A DNA stretch of 64,000 nt from Alistipes onderdonkii (lineage in GTDB: Bacteria; Bacteroidota; Bacteroidia; Bacteroidales; Rikenellaceae): assembly GCF_025145285.1 (NCBI RefSeq), contig NZ_CP102251.1:1240001-1304000 (forward strand). Direction: 5' to 3'. Positions 64,000-64,000 of the stretch are shown here, piece after piece. A program made the translations under genes and the position numbers. The notes under the pieces were generated by a model. It saw only the letters and a list, made by a program, of their open reading frames with translations, ran no database searches and was not told the DNA's origin. Every line of letters begins with the position of its first letter. Position 1 is the first letter of the stretch.

Positions 64000-64000
64000 C

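Overview
The window is a 64 kb stretch of a GC-rich Bacteroidales chromosome, most likely Alistipes or a close Rikenellaceae relative. This rests on the sequence. There is a SusC/SusD polysaccharide-utilisation locus, and the arginine pathway uses an N-succinylornithine-type transcarbamylase. Families typical of Bacteroidetes are present (DUF4270, DUF3098, DUF4837, a stand-alone N-terminal glycogen-synthase domain). Promoters follow the Bacteroidetes pattern (TAnnTTTG with an upstream TTTG) and there are few Shine-Dalgarno sites. Genus is an inference. No rRNA, tRNA, CRISPR array, transposase or prophage gene was seen.

Layout. 1-10.5 kb: end of a repeat (propeller-like) protein, leuS, a secreted esterase, prfA, an MGMT-like protein, a small plug/TonB-C-like secreted protein, then xseA and xseB separated by a glycosyltransferase whose frame is broken at a run of nine G, and a methyltransferase. 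10.6-13.6 kb: a hemolysin III-family membrane protein divergent from a long RelA/SpoT protein with an intact synthetase and an eroded hydrolase site. 13.6-22.2 kb: an arginine operon (GNAT first enzyme, argG, argC, argD, argF', argB, argE, argH), closed by a strong bidirectional terminator.

22.2-39.1 kb: a polysaccharide-utilisation locus built around a divergent promoter region near 27.7-28.1 kb. Leftward: a GH97 glycosidase interrupted by one in-frame TAG, an MFS sugar symporter, an AraC regulator and a GH26 lipoprotein. Rightward: a SusE/F-like lipoprotein, GH2 beta-mannosidase-like, GH37 trehalase-like, SusC, SusD and a third lipoprotein. GH26, GH97 and GH2 together suggest a galactomannan-like beta-mannan target; the GH37 protein is unexpected and has lost several trehalase signature residues.

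39.2-50 kb: efp, ubiX, a polysaccharide deacetylase, a DUF4837 lipoprotein, cardiolipin synthase, a DUF2059 protein, a histidine kinase/LuxR-type regulator pair, surE, rplS with a long leader, an FHS-family sugar transporter and a polyprenyl synthetase. 50.1-59.5 kb: two imperfect copies of a ~65 bp repeat in front of a YfhO-like membrane protein, then ftsX, DUF3098, uppP, truB, queA, the GT5-like domain and DUF4270. 59.5-64 kb: topA, an exported C1 peptidase, a candidate 25-residue gene with its own promoter and terminator, and the end of a pentapeptide-repeat protein.

Most of the window is housekeeping plus one carbohydrate locus. The items most worth following are the G-tract glycosyltransferase, the tiny gene near 63.2 kb, the GH97 nonsense codon beside the divergent GH37, and the synthetase-only-looking Rel protein.
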